Assembly (NCBI GenBank): GCA_022432975.1
Contig: CM039508.1
Location: forward strand, 23,328,542 to 23,392,541
DNA length: 64,000 bases
Direction of reading: 5' to 3'
DNA from: Begonia masoniana
Lineage: Eukaryota > Streptophyta > Magnoliopsida > Cucurbitales > Begoniaceae
Shown here: piece after piece, positions 25,753 through 37,480 of the stretch
How the letters are laid out: every line of letters begins with the position of its first letter
How positions within the stretch are numbered: the stretch's first letter is position 1
Position numbers and translations under genes: made by a program
The notes under the pieces: model-generated
What the model was told of the DNA's origin: nothing
What the model saw: the letters and a program-made list of their open reading frames with translations, nothing else
Database searches by the model: none

Positions 25753-27082
25753 TGATGTGATCCAAGATGCTAACAAGTTCAAGTTCAAAGACCTTAATTC
25801 ATTACAAAACATAGGAGGTTCAATGAAAAGACAAAGAAGCAAGGAAAGACACATTAGGCCCAAAAAGCATCAAAAGGCTGCAAGAGAGCATGCCTACACC
25901 CAACAACGCGCCTAGACCTAGCAGCTTGTGCGCCCAACCAGCACGGATCCAAGCCCGCGTGCCTCTCACTTGGCCCACATCCGTCTGCTTGCACACCAGC
26001 CCATCTTGCAACCCAGCCATGCTCGCCTGGCCGCCAGCCCAACCTTTAGTTTTTAGGGTTTCTTTATTTTATTGTCGTATTTTACTTATTTTGCCTATTT
26101 AAACATATGAGTTAGATTTTGTTTTGGTAGTTTTTGTAACACCCGGCATTTTCCGTGTAATTACTTTCCCTGAATAATTTAGCGGGATTACTCTGATATT
26201 AATGCAATGACTATTTTTAATGAAATTGTCGGAGTGTTCAATTGAATGAGAGTGATTGTAGAACCAATTCGATGAACTAAATAGAAGTTTAGTCAAAAAC
26301 CAATGAAAGGGCAAATTAGGAAGAAATTAAGGTTGGTGGGAGATAGCCAATGGCTGAGTGACATCTGGCGACTTGATGAAGAAGCTAAGTTCTTCCTCCT
26401 ACGTGAAACCCTCTTCACTTCTCTGCTTCTTCTCTTCTTTCTTTGTTTCTCTCTTCCTGGCGATTGAAACAAAGTTCCACACTTTGTTTCTGAACTTTGT
26501 TTCTCCTGCATTCTTCTGTTTCCTTCAGCAAAGGTAAGCATCTACTTACGCTAATAAATTTGGACAAGTAAAAGTATGAGTATTGCTGAAGTTTTAGGTT
26601 AAGTTATTTTGGAGAAAACTCTCGGTTTTTGTATGGAAACACACTTGTTTTCTACAAATCTGAAATGAGTCTGCTGCATAATTTCCAGGTTATTAGTTAA
26701 CATTTGCAGCATTGTTTACCTCTCTACGTGCATGTTACAGATCTGTCTATTCCGAGACTTTCCAGCTAACTGCATCGAGGAAAACAGGTAAGTTCATACC
26801 TGTAGGTTGGCCCTTAAGGCCCTACATCACGGAGGTACTAGGTATTTCAGTTCTGTCGGGTTGTTTTGGGTAGAAAGGTTATAGTTTATGTTCTGAGTTG
26901 TCTAAGTTCTGCTTCACAGTATGTTCTATTATTTCTGTTATCTGTTATTGTAAGTTTAGGCACAGTAGATGCTCATGCATACACGTTTTTCCCGAAAGTT
27001 CATGCAAAACTGTTTTCTGTACATGGTTTGAAGTTAAACATGATAAAATTTGACTGAAATGTATTAGTTAAGTGTGGGACGG

Positions 27083-27180
27083 GGACCGGCCCTCTGGTTT
27101 TATCCTTCCCTGGGATTCTGAAAAGAAATTGTCCTTAGCAAGGACCCTCTGGTTTTATCCCTCCCTGGGATTCTGAAAAA
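27083..27180. repeat. Tandem repeat, 2 copies, in LTR intron
   Basis: Two units with CCCTCTGGTTTTATCC and CCCTGGGATTCTGAAAA, about 60 bp apart. The related LTR at 34441-36908 has the same pair inverted at 35870-35965. Confidence 0.85.
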
Positions 27181-27386
27181 CTGCTGAATGACTGAATGTG
27201 CCTGATAGTGCACCCTCTGCTTGTCAGTTCCCCTATAAGCCCCACTTATACCCCTCTGCCACTGAAACGTAATGAAATGTTCTGTCACTGTATTCTGAAA
27301 AACCGCATGCATAGCATTCTGCATCACTGCATATTAATATATGTTCTTACTGAGTTTTAGACTCATAGGTGAACTCTCTGATGTAG

Positions 27387-27433
27387 GTACTGAACCCGAA
27401 AATGAGGACTTTGTGCCTCAGTCTGATGAATAG
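27387..27433 (+). other. Putative LTR-encoded acidic C-terminal ORF
   Basis: After the acceptor GATGTAG the frame reads TEPENEDFVPQSDE then TAG. The same frame in the related LTR (about 35625-35676, minus) reads TEPETEDLVPRNDDLM, showing conserved acidity. Coding is inferred. Confidence 0.42.
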
Positions 27434-28267
27434 GTGGCTGGTGGTTCGAGCTCATGGGGGGTTTGGTTGCTGCAGCCAGACATATTTCTGTCCCGAAGTT
27501 TAAGTTTTTAAAGTGATGTACAAGTCTGTGAAACCTCACTGTGATTCTGCTGTTTTGTTTTTAAACTTCAGCTGTCGTTCTGTGTTTGTTTTAAAAACTT
27601 TTGTGTTTGGAAAATTTTGTAGTCACATGTTAAATTCTGTACTGTCTCTGAAATTTTAAAACAATGTATAGATTCTGTGTCAATGTTTAAAACCGCTGTA
27701 TTTGACAGTTCAGTTTATATTCTAAAGTATTCTGGAATTGTTTGGGATATTTTCTGTTAATCTGTGCATGGATGATTTCTGGTTTTGGAACTATCCATGC
27801 AGTTTGTCTCTTTAAATCTGTCAATCGTAAAGTATGTTTAACAATCTTGTTTAGAATCGGGTATTGAAAGTCTACAATTTTCATGCCTTCTGTTTGTGCT
27901 GTATTAGACAGTTGAATTATGTTCTGATATTCAAGTTTTAAATCTCTGTTGACAATTGATAGTTGTCTCCTGAAATATTCTGTATTAATGTCTAGAATTG
28001 TTTTGAAAACATTCTGGAACTGCTTGAGTTCTTCATTTTCAGGTAATGCATAGATGGTCTCGAATTTTAGAGCTATCCATGCAGTTTGTTTTCTTGAAAT
28101 CTGTCATTTGTAATGAAGGTCTGAAACCTGAATACCTTCTATTTTCATGCTTCCTGTCATTAGGTATTTCTGTTAGAAGTTGTCAAAGTTTGCCTACAGA
28201 ACTGTATCTTCCGATTGTCACTGTTCATTTCTGCCTACATCCACCGCTGCCTTCAAAATCACATCTT

Positions 28268-28640
28268 CCGGTGACGTCATCTGTCTTGTCTTATTCGACA
28301 TCCACCACCAGTTTATCTCTTCCGCCAGTTTAAAACTATATCCACCGGTGATCACTGTACATCTTTTGTCGTATCTGAATCCACCGCCAGCTTATCTCTT
28401 CCGCCCAGTTTTTACTGATCTTCAGTTTCTTTTCTTCTGCCGATTACGTTTAATGCCTGTATCTTCCGGTTGACGTCATCCATCTTCCGGCTGACGTCAT
28501 CACCTCATCCGATTTCATCTGCTGTCTGTATCTTCCGGTTGACGTCATCCATCTTCTGGCTGACGTCATCACCCCATCCGATTTCATTTGCTGTCTGCTT
28601 CTTCCGGCTGACGTCATCTCCTCTTTCGGCTGACGTCACC
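28268..28640. promoter_or_regulatory. Cluster of TGACGTCA palindromes
   Basis: Seven TGACGTCA sites within about 370 bp, most preceded by CTTCCGGY or a near match. TGACGTCA is the core bound by plant TGA-type bZIP factors (as-1-like). Regulatory use is inferred. Confidence 0.55.
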
Positions 28641-29464
28641 CACTGTTTACATCTTTCGTTTCCCGAGCATCATTCTGGTTTAAATTCACCTACCGCCCAA
28701 CAGTATTCTGCTTCTTTTTAAACTAAGTCTTCCGCTAGTCTTCCGCCTAAGTCTTTCGACTTCATTTTCTGTTTCCTGCTGTTATTCATAACTGTTACCC
28801 AGATTCTTTTACATTCCTGCACTCTGAATGTCCAAAGTTCAGTTCACTTCTATTTCCCTGTTTTCTTCAGTCTATTATTTCTATGGTTCAAAAATAAACG
28901 TGTCTTTCTGATTCTGTTTTAAGTATTTTGCAATTCATCCTGCAGTTTGGTTTTAACTGTTTCCTTTCCTATTAAGATTTCTACTCCAGAGAACACTCTC
29001 TCTCTCTGACAATGTTTTAAAAGTAAAATGTTTAAAAAAAAATAGTCACCGTTTTCTGTTAACTGTCCCGGAGTGATGGTTCCGATCCCGGACCCCGATC
29101 GGGTTCGGTTTAGGGCTGTCACAGTTTTGATGTTAATGAAAATTAGTCTTTTGCTTGTTGAGAGAGTTTTCTCTTTAGTTTTTTACGAAGAACACGATCT
29201 TCTTCAAGTATTGACTTGAAAGATCAAACTTGATTGCTTTGGTTTAACCAACAAGTTTGGTTCGGGTCCAGCTCCTCTTATTTGATAATTTTGGTTCAAC
29301 CAACAAGTTTGGTTTGGGTCAAACTCCGTTATTTGATAACTTTGATTCCATCAACAAGATTCGATCGGAGTCAAGTTCCCTACTCTTTTTAATCGAAGGC
29401 GTTTCTGTGAGTTAATCTGCATTATTGTCGGGTCCTGGGTCCTTTCGATCTGAGGTTCGCATCA

Positions 29465-29849
29465 TTTGATATCACAGAAAAGACTCGTACGATTCAATGT
29501 GCTATCTTTATTTCTTTCTATCAACATTTTTTTTTATTTTGTTGAGTTTCATAATTCGAAATTCTATAAGTATAAAAAAAAATCTTATCTTGAAATTAGA
29601 AAAACTTTGTTTTAATTTCAGAAAATCTTATTTTGAAATTCGAAAAATTTTGTTTGAATTTCAAAAAATCTTATCTTGAAATTCGAAAATTTTGTTTGAA
29701 TTTCAGAAAATCTTATCTTGAAATTTCAAAAATATTGATCTAAAAATTCAAAAATTTTGTGTTGAATTTTGAAAATCTCGTCCTAGGATTTTGTAGATAT
29801 TTGTTATTTGAATATTCAAGTTATTGCTTAATTTCTATTCGAATAATTT
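29465..29849 (+). other. Leader of element T
   Basis: Primer-site-like start, then AT-rich sequence with a degenerate repeat of about 50 bp built on CTTGAAATTCGAAAA and GAATTTCAGAAAATC (29580-29770). Interrupted by the solo LTR at 29850. Confidence 0.5.
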
Positions 29850-30086
29850 TGTAACAACCCTTACCCGTTCCTAATTTTTTCGTGTAAATTTTTCTTTTAT
29901 CCTAAATACATTTCGTAACATTTGGGCGGAATTTAAATCATGAACTAATTCGTTAAAATCGTTCAAAAACTATTTGAATAAAATATAAAACAAGTTACAA
30001 AACAATTAAAACAATTAAATAAAACTTTAATATAACATAACCATTGCGGAGGGCAAAAACGTCAGAGGGCCGACAAATAATAGGGG

Positions 30087-30245
30087 CGATTGATCGGCTG
30101 CATGACAGCCGATCGATCGGCTCCTAAAAATAAGGGGGGCGATCGATCTCCCCCACATCAGGCGATCGATCGCCACACTCTCTGGATTTTCCAGAGAGTG
30201 GTGATCTTCATACATGCTCTCTGGAATCTGAAACTCCAGAGAGCA
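30087..30245. repeat. CGATCGATCG palindromes with two stem-loops
   Basis: Contains GATCGATCGG and GCGATCGATCGCC, then ACTCTCTGGA-TTT-TCCAGAGAGT and GCTCTCTGGA-nine bases-TCCAGAGAGC hairpins. The two hairpins share a stem sequence, so they can also pair with each other. Confidence 0.85.
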
Positions 30246-30785
30246 AACTTCAACCATTTCCATTTCCTCATCTTCATCACTTTCTTCACACACATTTCAC
30301 AAAAACACACTTCAATATAACATTACTCTTATCCTTACTCATTCCTAAATCAATAATTCACCCAATAACCAACCCAAAACGTATTCAAATTTCATAAAAA
30401 CGAACTACGTGGATCCGTTTAAAACTGAACAAAACCCCTCGTGCAACTTAAATCACCAAGCAGTCCCAATAACCTTTCAAAATAAAACCTATCACTTAAA
30501 CTTTACAAATTATCCATCAACCATTTTACCATCTATACAAATTCTACATATCTCTAACCCAAAATACCTTGATGTTGTTCCCCACGGGTCAAAATCGCTC
30601 GACTACGCCAGCACACCCACGGGTCACCCTCCATCAACAGCTCATGCATCGGGAGGAGGAATATCATCCTCACCTGTTTCAAAGTCACCTACACCATAGA
30701 GACGTTCTATGAGCTAAAGGCTCAGTAAATCTACATAAATGCAAATGCGTGCCATGAGTATGCTGTTCGTAAAAATCATGCAATC

Positions 30786-30960
30786 GTCCTACATTTTCGC
30801 TATTCATTTCCTACCTTTTCGCTATTCATTTCCTTTTCACAGACATTTCTACATTTTCGCTATTCATTTCCTTTTCACAGATATTCCTACCTTTTCACTA
30901 TTCGTTTCCTTTTCACAGGCATTCCTATCTTTTCACTATTCGTTTCCTTTTCCTTTTCAT
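30786..30960. repeat. About 36-bp minisatellite
   Basis: Repeats of CTATTCATTTCC/CTATTCGTTTCC followed by TTTTCACAG, about five copies, between the arms of the solo LTR. Confidence 0.85.
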
Positions 30961-32173
30961 GAAAAACGTAGTGCGAAAATTCATTTTCTATGCTTATTCG
31001 AAAACCGTGATGCATGGACACGTGCTATACAATAAACAACATCAAAACATAACAAGAAATGAACGAAAACATTCTACGCTTAAAGTAAACCTAACTACCC
31101 GACCTACCACCCAAAGCAATCAACATCTCCAAATTTCTCGAATCAATAAATTCTTATGGTGTAGGCCGAATCGGCCAGAGTAAGTCACGAAAACTTACCT
31201 CTCGTCCCTTGCACACCGGCTCCGTCCCCGAGCGTTGTTCACCTAAGGCAATTCACAACAATCGGCGTTAAAACGCTCTTAAACCATTAACGTCCAAACT
31301 AACGAAACCTTAACTAAGGAAATCTCCTAAAACTCCAATTTAACTCATTGAGGCATTTTGTCTAGCAATTCGTGCTTGATACCTCAAAACCTCCATTAAC
31401 GGAGTTTTCCAAAACCTCGAAATCCATAAAACCCCAACATTTCTCAATGAATCGTTTAACTTCGTCCAATAACGCTCAATACTTCCATTATATTCACAAA
31501 TACGGTAAATCTATCGATTTCAAACTCTAAATCACGTTTTTAACAAAAACCATAAACGAACCCTAATCGTTTAAACTATAGAAATCAAAATTTAACGTTC
31601 GAAAACTATAGAATCTTACCTAGACAGTTGATCGGAGGAGAAAACATGAAGAGCTGGAGTTGATCGGACGAGAAATCATCGTCGGAAGAGGAGAACGTCG
31701 TCAATCGGAAGAGGGGAAATCGCCAGAGCTTCTGGAGTTCGTGGGGGAGAGAAGAAATGAGGGAGGAAGAGAGGAGAAATTAGTTTTTATTAATTTGGTT
31801 TGCAAATTTACCTTTTTGCCCTTTTTACTTATTTTCTATTTGTTTCATTATTTAGCTAACGATTCGGTTTCTCCAAATTTCCTTATTTCACCAATAAATC
31901 CAACTTATTGTCAGGGATTTATTAAAACTGTTCGTCTGCAAAACGGATCTCGTTTACTATTTTTACCAAAATGTCATTTATATTACGAGAAACGTAAAAT
32001 CCCTCGTAATTAGCGTTACAACTCCAAAAATTCCCTTATTTCTCCTAAAATTCTTATTAATTATTAGGATTCTAATAACGCTTTCCTTTTGCAAAACGGA
32101 CTTAATTTGGCATATTTACCAAAAATGCTATTATATATTAGAATATTAAAATCCCGTAAAGCCGGATGTTACA

Positions 32174-32778
32174 AATTTGTTCTTCCCCTTTGCTTGATTT
32201 TTATTACTCTTTAAAGTTTGGATTTTTAGCTTAAAGATTTGATCTTGATAGTTTTCACTTGTTGAATATTTATCATTGATCAATTTCTTATATAAAGAGC
32301 TATAAAGGAAATTAGTCTATTCGGGTCTGGTCTGGCATTGTCTATTTTCGCCGTCTTCCATTTATATATGAATGGAATATACATGTCATAAAATAGATCG
32401 AAAATTTTAAAAACTCAACTTTTCTATTTATATATGCATAGGATTAGGCGCCTCAAGAATGATTGAGAGGTAAAATACAAGAAGGTGATATTATTTGCAA
32501 AAAAAAAACCTTTATTTTTTTTAGCGGAACACGAATAAAATGACATCCATTGAGTGGAAACAAGTGTGGGAGAGGAAAGGTCCGTACATTATTTTGCTTG
32601 ATCACAATTCACTTTTGTTAATCTAACATTGACTTATGGTTTCTTATTGTTGGCCGAAAACCATAAGTGGAGAACAAGACAAAGTGGATCTAAAATTGTT
32701 AATGAGCGCCATGCAAGATCAAGTTAAGGCCCTAAGCATTAGATTGGACCAGATGGAATTCTCTTCCAATAGTCATAG
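32174..32778 (+). pseudogene. Element T leader end and gag start (split)
   Basis: Near 32670-32778 an open frame reads LKLLMSAMQDQVKALSIRLD, a gag-like coiled-coil start. It is cut by RT-1 and appears to continue at 46965-47121. Stops abound elsewhere. Identification as gag is by context and heptad character only. Confidence 0.5.
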
Positions 32779-33150
32779 TGTAACACCCAGAAAATTTCGG
32801 TAACCAATAGTCATAGTGTAACACCCAGAAAATTTCGGTAACGCATGTATACCTTGGATTAGATAGCTAGAGTAGTTATTTTAGGGGATAAAGAGATTAG
32901 ATGTAAATTATGCTAAGATAAGAATGTAAGTTTGAAATGTCAAAGTTTGAAAAGTCAAACCAATTAAGCACCAATAGAATGCTAGTGTTAAATTGCATTA
33001 AAAGGTTTGACAAGTCAAATGTGTAAATATCAACCAATAAGAAAAATTCAAAGGAAATTTAAATGAAATAAAAGAATGAAAAATGGGAATTAATGATGTC
33101 TTCATGTTGGAGATTGGAAGACAAGGTGAGGGTTAACGGTTAATGGTATA

Positions 33151-33640
33151 ATTTTAAAGAAAAGAGTTGAAAATTTAAAATCAAATATGTGGAAAAGTCA
33201 AACCAATTAAGCACCAATAGGAAAGAAGAATTTGTGATGAAAAATGAATGGAGGAAGTGGTGAAGGATGACAGCCACGTTGGAGGAGGAAAAGGGAGGTG
33301 AATTTATAATTTTAAAGAAAAGAGTTGAAAATTTAAAATCAAATATGTGGAAAAGTCAAACCAATTAAGCACCAATAGGAAAGAAGAATTTGTGATGAAA
33401 AATGAATGGAGGAAGTGGTGAAGGATGACAGCCACGTTGGAGGAGGAAAAGGGAGGTGAATTTATAATTTTAAAGAAAAGAGTTGAAAATTTAAAATCAA
33501 ATATGTGGAAAAGTCAAACCAATTAAGCACCAATAGGAAAGAAGAATTTGTGATGAAAAATGAATGGAGGAAGTGGTGAAGGATGACAGCCACGTTGGAG
33601 GAGGAAAAGGGAGGTGAATTTATAATTTTAAAGAAAAGAG
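33151..33640. repeat. 158-bp tandem repeat, 3 copies plus partial
   Basis: ATTTTAAAGAAAAGAG recurs at 33151, 33309, 33467 and 33625, period exactly 158. The 3' LTR has a single copy (from 46353). Each unit carries CCAAT words and a CCACGTTGG box. Confidence 0.95.
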
Positions 33641-34440
33641 TTGAAAATTAAAGAATTTGTGGTGAAAAATTAAAAGAAGGAAGAAATTTACTTTAAATTT
33701 TCAAAAATTGTGGAAAAACATATCATTTTCTTCTTTCTTCTCCCCTGCCATCGTGAACCCTCCATAGCCGCCTCTTCTCTCTCCTTTGCTTTAATTTCTC
33801 AAGGTGATATTAAGGTAAAACTTCATGGGTTTTGATTTTTATAAGTTTAGAGGAAGTTTGAGAGTGTTTTAGTGAGTTTTGGTTGGATTTTGTGAGGGTT
33901 TGAAAACCCTACTTTTGGGATTCAATTGGTTGATTTCTTTCCAAATTGGTTGGTTTAGCTGTTGAATGGATAGTTTGGGTTAATTGAGTGATTAGATAAA
34001 GGATTGGATGAAAGTTACACAAAAATCGGGTTGGAACACTTGGGGGGCCGATTCTGTTGAGGGGTTTTTGGGTTAGCTAATATGTTTGTTTGGTTAAATT
34101 AAGTATTTCAATGGATAGTAGACGTGTAGAGGTTTCCGAATTGGGGTGGCACGTCGAAATCCGTTGAAAAACGAGAAAGTTATGGCCGTTTGAAATTGGA
34201 CGGTAAAACTTGCATGAAAATCGGGTTTGAGTGTTTAGGTTGAAAAATTTGTGTTAGTTTGAGTTAGTTGATTTCTTTAGACTCCTTTAGTTTGTTACTA
34301 AGTAAACTTTCCTTATTTGTTAGGTAATTGCATGAGTAATTTGGTTGAACGAAGTGACAACACGTTTTTGACGCAATCAGGTATGTAGTGGAGTGCTTGT
34401 TTGTTGCCTTCGGGCCTACACCATAGAACGGTAGGGATTG

Positions 34441-36908
34441 TGTGACAGCCCGAAACCAAACCCGATTGGGGCCTGAGATCGGAGCCGTCACTCCTAGACA
34501 GTTATCAGAAAACAGTGACTATTTTTTTTCTTTTTAAAACAGGACAGTCAGAAGAAACAGTAAACAGAATATTTACAAACTTTAAATTTGAAGACATTCT
34601 TAAAATCGGAGTTCAGATTAAATGACAGAAGAATAACAGAACAAAAGCCAGGAGATTGGAAGCGGGAAGGAATGAAAACAGTCTTCGGGATATAATAAGA
34701 CAGAAATGAACAGTGATCGGAAGATGAAGTCGTGAACAGTGACCGGAAGATGATGTGGTGAACAGTGACCGGAAGATGAAGTTGTGAACAGTAACCGGAA
34801 GATGAAGTTGTGAACAGTGACCGGAAGATGAAGTTGTGAACAGTGACCGGAAGATGAAGTTGTGAACAGTAACCGGAAGATGAAGTTGTGAACAGTGACC
34901 GGAAGATGAAGTTGTGAATAGTAACCGGAAGATGAAGTTGTGAACAGTGACCGGAAGATGAAGTTATGAACAGTGACCGGAAGATGAAAGTTGTGAACAG
35001 TGACCGGAAGATGAAAGTTGTGAACAGTGACCGGAAGATGAAAGTTGTGAACAGTGACCGGAAGATGAAAGTTGTGAACAGTGACAGGAAGATGAAATTT
35101 GTGAACAGTGACCGGAAGATGAAATTTGTGAACAGTGACCGGAAGATGGAATTGGAAGACATAGTTTTAAAAACAGGATTTGTCAACATTTAACAGAAAG
35201 ACCAACAAACAGAGAGTATAGAAACATAAACGTTTCGAACCTTCAAAACCGATTCAAAATATGATTTTTCAAACATAACAGTAAACCACGGCAGAAACTT
35301 AAGAAAAATCAAATTACATGGATAGCTCTAAAACCAGAAACCAACCATGCACAGGCCAACAGAAAAATATTCCAACAATTCCAGAATTCTTCAGAACGTA
35401 ATTCAACTGTCAAATACAGAGGTTTTGAATATCAATACAGATTTTCCAAAAGTTCTACAGAAACTTGACATACATTTCAAATTCACCAAAACAGAAGTTT
35501 TAAAACAAAACACCAGAATTTCCAGAAAAGTTTACAGATATGAGCTTTACTTTAAAGACTTAAACCACAAGACAGAAAGCTATGCCTGACTGCAGTAACC
35601 ACCCCGAGAGCTCGAACCACCAGCTACATCAGATCGTCATTTCGAGGAACAAGATCCTCGGTTTCGGGTTCAGTACCTACATCAGAGAGTTCACCTATGA
35701 GTCTAAAACTCAGTAAGGACATAATACAGATGCAGTGATGCAAAATGCTATGCATGCAGTTTTCAGAATACAGTGTCAGAACAGAACTTTACGTTTCAGT
35801 GGCAGAGGGGTATAAGTGGGGCTTATAGGGGAACTGGCAAACAGATGGTGCACTATCAGGCACAGCAGATTTTCAGACTCCCAGGGAGGGATAAAACCAG
35901 AGGGTCCTTGCTAGGGACAATTTATTTTCAGATTCCCAGGGAGGGATAAAACCAGAGGGCCAGTCCCCGTCCCGCACTTAACCAGTACATTACAGACAGT
36001 CAGATTTTATCTTATTTAATTTTAAACAGTGTACAGAAAACAGTTTTGCATGAGCTTTCAGAGAAAATCGTGTATGCATGAACGGTGCCTGAACTTAAAC
36101 TGGCAGACAACAGAAATAACAGAACATACCATGAAGAGGAATACAGACAACTCAGAAACATAAACTATAACCTTTCTACCCAAAACAACCTGACAGAACT
36201 GAAATACCTAGTACCTCCATGATGTAGGGCCTTAAGGGTCAACCTACGGTTATGAACTTACCTGTTTGCTGCGGTGTCAGATGCTCGGATGTCCCTGGAA
36301 TGCTCGGATCTGTAGTATGCATGAATAGGTATTAAACAGCTGCAAATGCTAACAAATAACTTGGAAGATTATGCAGTAAACTCCATTTCAGATTTGTAGA
36401 TAACAGCGAATGCGTTTCCATACAAAAACCGAGAGTTCTCTCCCAAATATCTTAACCTAAACTTCAGCAAAACACATAGTTTTTGTCTGTCCAAACGTGT
36501 TAGCATTAGAAGATGTTTACCTTAGCGGAGGAGCAGGAAGGAAATCTGAGAAGATCGAAGTAACTTCGATATTTGTTTTGTCAACTAGAAGAGAGAATCT
36601 AGAGAGAATTACAGAGAAGGAAAAATGCATATGAATGTTTACGTAGAAGGAAGGAGAATAGGTAGGTTTCTCAGCAAGTTATTGCCACTTGGCAATCATC
36701 CATTGGTTATCTCCCACCAACCACAATTTCTTCCCAATTTGCCCTTCCATGCATTTTAAACTTAATGTTTTGGTTTAGTTACACATTAGTTTAGTCCTCC
36801 ACAATTACTCCAACAATTCAACCAAAGCATGCCTTTGTATTAATATAATATTAATCCCGTTTAAATGATCCGGGAAAACTATTACATGGCAAAATGCCGG
36901 GTGTTACA
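34441..36908 (-). mobile_element. Solo LTR, 2468 bp, TSD GATTG, nested in RT-1 LTR
   Basis: Starts TGTGACAGCC and ends CGGGTGTTACA, with exact GATTG at 34436-34440 and 36909-36913. Sense (minus): donor at 36261, arm 1 at 36220-36228, arm 2 at 35676-35684 (CCTACATCA), acidic frame after it. Its sense 3' part is a 26-bp satellite. It landed inside the predicted intron of the host LTR, just after that LTR's arm 1. Confidence 0.95.
34706..35152. repeat. 26-bp minisatellite, about 17 copies
   Basis: Unit GTGACCGGAAGATGAAGT plus TGTGAACA; later units are 27 bp (extra A) and some have GTAACC. The revcomp core CATCTTCCGGT is the word that precedes the TGACGTCA sites in the related LTR at 28268-28640. 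Confidence 0.95.
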
Positions 36909-37480
36909 GATTGTTTGTTTGTTTGTTGTGTTTTAATTTGTGTCATGCATCGTGTGTCATGCATCATCGTTTTCTAACTAAGAAATCACGTGTTTTGCAT
37001 GCTTGAGTGGTGAGAATGAATTGAAAGATAAGAAAATTGATATGCAACTTGGTCTCGAGTAGAATAGCCTCGTCGGGCACGTGGCTCGCTGAGCACCCTG
37101 CGTGATATTTTACTTGAGATGCTATGCTAATGTACGTAATGTGTCGTAAGTATGAATGCCTCGGTATGTTCGTGCTTGAAGGCACAATGAGGATTCTACG
37201 ATCGATTGGGGGAGATTTGGTTGGCCGTCCAGGATTGTGTTAGGGCGTGTGCCTCCGGTCTTGCTCCGTGGGTCAAGGTGTGGCCGTCCAGGATTGTGTT
37301 GGGGCGTGTGCCTACTTGATTCACATGAAAGTGGAAGATAAATGTAATCAGAACGAGAAGAAAACAACGGAGTGTGTAGAAACTGCATGTTAGGGTTGAG
37401 TTGAGCATTTTGCGTGTTAATGTGCATTATTTCCCTACTTGCTAAGCATTAAGCTTACCTTTTTGTGTTCTATGGTGTAG

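Larger units (their letters stand above)
26135..29123 (+). mobile_element. Solo LTR, 2989 bp, TSD GTTTT
   Basis: Starts TGTAACACCCGGCATTTT and ends GGGCTGTCACA, with exact GTTTT at 26130-26134 and 29124-29128. Sense order: leader to about 26533 with AAAG|GTAAGC, small exon about 26741-26787 ending ACAG|GTAAGT, arm 1 at 26821 (CCTACATCACGGAGG), arm 2/acceptor at 27379-27387 (TGATGTAGG), then an acidic frame to TAG. A TGACGTCA cluster follows. It is the same subfamily as 34441-36908, in opposite orientation. Confidence 0.94.
25753..29464 (+). mobile_element. LTR of element T (split by a solo LTR)
   Basis: It starts TGATGTGATCC and ends GGTTCGCATCA, so the ends TGATG/CATCA are inverted. Removing the nested LTR and its duplication leaves about 718 bp. 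TTTGATATCACAG after 29464 resembles a tRNA primer site. The matching 3' LTR was not found in the window. The family was not identified; it is unlike the TGTAAC-type LTRs. Confidence 0.62.
29850..32173 (-). mobile_element. Solo LTR, 2324 bp, TSD AATTT
   Basis: Starts TGTAACAACCC and ends GGATGTTACA, with exact AATTT at 29845-29849 and 32174-32178. Sense order (minus): donor at 31198, arm 1 at 31155-31165, a CATTTCCTTTTCACAG minisatellite, arm 2 at 30688-30698, and acidic frame DFETGEDDIPPPDA then stop. A CGATCGATCG and stem-loop module is at 30087-30245. Confidence 0.94.

Noticed and set aside
28046..28721. Overlapping plus-strand frames with Ser/Pro-rich repeats
   Set aside because: They arise from the CTTCCGG/TGACGTCA repeat region of a solo LTR and do not match the exon-like parts.
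34548..35189. 213-codon minus-strand frame with repeated FIFRSLFT-type units
   Set aside because: It is produced by the 26/27-bp LTR minisatellite and its multiple-of-three stretches; no protein family is recognised.
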